NCBI GenBank assembly: GCA_029207755.1
Contig: JARCOQ010000004.1
Location: forward strand, 41,162,305 to 41,226,304
Origin: Chamaea fasciata
Taxonomy: Eukaryota > Chordata > Aves > Passeriformes > Sylviidae
DNA: 64,000 bases
Direction: 5' to 3'
The notes under the pieces were generated by a model. It did no database searches. It was not told the DNA's origin and saw nothing but the letters and a program-made list of their open reading frames with translations. Shown piece after piece: positions 60,901 to 64,000 of this stretch (its first letter is position 1; every line of letters starts with the position of its first letter). Both the position numbers and the translations under genes were made by a program.

Positions 60901-63900
60901 TTGGAATTTGACATGAGTTGCTATAAAGCTAAGGAATGTACTGAATTTAATAAAAGCAAGGGCATTTCTGAGGTATTGGCAGGAAGGAAGAATGTGATAA
61001 AGCATTTTTTCTCAAGAGATAAGTACTTGATATGCTTGGTTATACAAGTAGGGATTTCAGGTCTTCAGTGGAGATTTGTACTAATTACACTGAATTACTC
61101 TGTAAAACAGAAGTGAAAGTATTGTCTGAACAAATTAGGGCAATCCCTCAAGAGACAATAGTGTTAAGAAGTCTTTTATTGTGGGAGGGATTTTGTTTTT
61201 TTGTTCTTTTTTCTTTTCATTCAGCCTTTTACAGAACTCACAAAAAATATCTAAAAAACTGAAAGAGCTTCAAGAAAAGCAGTGATGTAGCAAAATCTCT
61301 AAAATTCATATGCACAGGCCGGGTATTAACATAAGTTTTAAAACATCACACATAACAGAAAAAATTGACATAAAAATTGATGTGAAATTTATAACTCATG
61401 CCTGAGTTGTCATGTCTATCCTTTACTCATCGATATGATTCCAAATTCAACAAATTTTACTTTAAAGCTTATTTCCAAAATAAGATTAGTAAAAGTTGCA
61501 TGCATTTTGGGATTAAGGGAATTTTAGATTTCTGTTTGAGTACTGTTTGCAGAAAAACAGGGAACTAGATAAATTTTCAATCAATGTATCTGTCCATTCT
61601 AAAGTTTACTGCAGTAATATATTGTAGAGCACATTGTACCTGTTAAAATTATGTCATTATACTTTGTGACTTCAGGAAATTTTAGGAGTGGGGAACTTAA
61701 ATGGGCCATAGATAAAGTGCTGTTTCAAACACAGGTAATACAGGGGTCCATAAATAAATAGCCTCTTTCAAAGAATTCTCCTCTCATCACACCACCATTT
61801 CACAATGTTTTAGTGATTTTAATATTCTCTATATGCCTCACAGCTGCAAACACACCCTGTCCTTGTTTAAAGCCGTGACTTAAACATAAGTATGAAAAAT
61901 ACTGACATTTGAACACATCTATATTATAATGTGCTATCAAAGTATTGTCATAAGTAAAACTGGGAATTTATAACCCAGTTTTAAACAACAGACCATACTG
62001 AAATTTTTAACCTTGGTCCTACTCCTTTTGACAAAATGGAACCAAATTGGTTTAAAACAAATGGAATCTGAATTAAGACACGGTTTTCCTTTGTCCGAAA
62101 TTTATGGAAGCCAATTACTTTAGACTTAATACAACTTGGAAGGGCACCTGAATGAATCACTGGTAAGTGCTTTGGTGCTGTTCCAAGTGCCAACAGCAGA
62201 CAGCAAAAGATGCTATAACGTTTTTCAGAAGAGGACTTCTCAGTGGAGCTCTTATGCTTGCAACATATCCCTTAATGCAAGGCAGCTTATCAGCTTATCA
62301 AGGCTGCCTAGGTCAGCAACAACTTCTAAGTGACTATAAGGACCCCTAAATTCCCACCTGTGTGTTTGGATATAAGAGTACAGATGAGTTTGTCAGAAAT
62401 TAAGAGAAAAATAGACAACTTTCACCTTTCACATACCGTAGACTAAATGTATATTTGAGAACCCTTTTTTGACATACTCTATTAACCTTATCTTGAAAAT
62501 AATTGGAATGTGTCTCTGTCTGGAACATGGACTTTTTGAGATTTATGTCCACATAATTTGCTTGACACACTTACTGTTCGTAGATTTTTATGTTTCCTGT
62601 TCCTTACAGGTGGCCCATGTGCCTGGATGTTCTCATACACCTGAAAAATGGAAGAATAAGGACTAAGAACTGACAGAAGTAAGGCAAAGCACCATGCTTG
62701 CTTGCATATCAGCTAAGGATTAGTAGTGGTTTCCCCAGTAATGAATTTTTCGGTCAAATCTGTGGCAGTAAGGAAGGAAAAGCATGAAAGTGAAATGAAG
62801 CTTGCTGGCAGAGACTTCACTTTCAGTAATTGGTGCTGAAGGGAGGACTAGAGGGAAGACTCTTGAACTGAGGTAGAAATAGGTAAACTGCCTTCTCTAA
62901 GAAGCTTCTTTAAGACCAGCCAGCTGGGTTGCAAAGAGGTTTCAAGCACCTGAAACTAGTGTTACAGACGTTTCTTTGGATATATCATAGAAAGAGAAGT
63001 TCTTATGTTGAATCTGAGAAAGCTGAAAAATAAAACTGGAAGCTGGGAAAGCATGACTGTCAGCTGGCAGCGTAAAGGTTGCTTTAATTAGTATATAGGA
63101 TCTGTCTGGTTTGTGTGTTTCACATGAAGAATTGAATTTCAAAGACAAAACACACGGTTTGTCTAATGTTTACACCTGTGTCCACCTAAGGCCTAATTTT
63201 CTCCTCCAGGAGTATGAAAAGTTTTTTCAAGCTGTTTTTCACTGACACAAATAAACTCCATAATGAATCAGTGATGCAGGAATGTTTTTTTTTTTCTAAA
63301 AGTCATTTGTGCCACAGGTGAACATATGGAAATGACTTATTTTGAGAGCATTCTAACTGCATTCCTAAATGACATATATTTTCTCAGGTTAATTAACATT
63401 TTCTACACAGAATATGTGAGGCATCCAAGCATGATGATCTCACTTATTTCCTGCGCCCGGAGCATATGAAAAGGCAATTGGTTATTAACCAGCCCAGCAC
63501 AACAGCATGCATTTTCACAACTGTTTCTCTAAAGAGGAGTTTACACTGTGTTATGTACAGTCTTCAGTTTTCATTGCCTCCTGTTTTCACCCTATTTATT
63601 GTCTGGATTACAAGTAAGTGGGACCAGCTGATCTTCACCCTGAGTCACTGTTTAGAACCTGGGAGTCTGTCCAGTTCTATTCTGTTATTTTAGAGAAAAC
63701 TAATAGCTATTTACAAGAAAAAGCATTTTCTAACAAATAGAGTTCCTCACAAGCAGTGAACCAGCCACTGAATCTGTTCCATCAAGACAATGCTTCTTAG
63801 ATGTGGAGAGTAAATATAAAGTATTGTAAGGCTTGTTCAAATATCCAAGGCTTATTTTACTCCCCATTATCACTCTTCAGTTTCCTCTGTATAGGTGAAC

Positions 63901-64000
63901 CTTTGAAACAATTTGTTTCAGAGCAGCTACTGTATGTGAGTCTCATATACCAAATTACCACCCTCCATGTCAAGGACTCATGAAGGACTGGATATAACCA
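57921..64000. other. AT-rich non-coding DNA to the window end
   Basis: No gene or element recognised. A 140-codon plus-strand open frame (57967-58389) begins just after the LTR. It has one hydrophobic stretch at about residues 40-66 but no recognised domain, and it is Lys/Ile/Phe-rich as AT-rich chance frames are. The rest holds short frames and short T or A runs only. Confidence 0.5.

Overview
This window looks like non-coding nuclear DNA of a vertebrate, most likely a bird. It is clearly AT-rich, every long open frame is explained by chance or by simple repeats, and no conserved protein domain, tRNA, rRNA, operon or CRISPR array is visible. The interspersed repeats I can delimit are isolated retroviral long terminal repeats (LTRs). 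No mammalian Alu/B1/L1 sequence or obvious CR1 LINE 3' end was recognised. The avian assignment is an inference from this repeat style, not something the sequence proves. The window could be an intergenic desert or the inside of a large intron.

Layout. Positions 1-20842 hold unremarkable AT-rich DNA, with a striking pair of hairpins at 2092-2177 (one with perfect 25-bp arms), a T/G/TG low-complexity block at 8717-8960, several A/C-rich tracts and a (GAT)n and a (CTAT)n microsatellite. Positions 20843-29596 are the mobile-element-rich part. They hold a plus-oriented LTR with duplicated AP-1 sites (20843-21385), a minus-oriented LTR (about 23080-23754) and a third, plus-oriented LTR (about 29034-29596). 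Positions 30310-37641 hold a guanine-poor A/C tract, small palindromes and a pure, uninterrupted 292-bp CCCTT/AAGGG pentanucleotide array (37350-37641). Positions 37642-57508 contain a plus-oriented LTR with clean 5-bp target-site duplications (39286-39704), a weak exon-like segment (43266-43339), small palindromes and two long poly-T runs. A fifth LTR with 10-bp terminal inverted repeats lies at 57509-57920. The remainder to 64000 shows nothing I can name.

The five LTRs appear to be different families. None has a neighbouring partner LTR or recognisable gag/pol/env sequence, so all look like solo LTRs left after recombination between the two ends of old proviruses. They are the only places where a complete promoter plus polyadenylation arrangement can be read directly. 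No set of genes working together, and no new biological system, can be supported. The items most worth checking are the perfect hairpin, the AAGGG array, the LTR promoter architectures and the candidate small exon.
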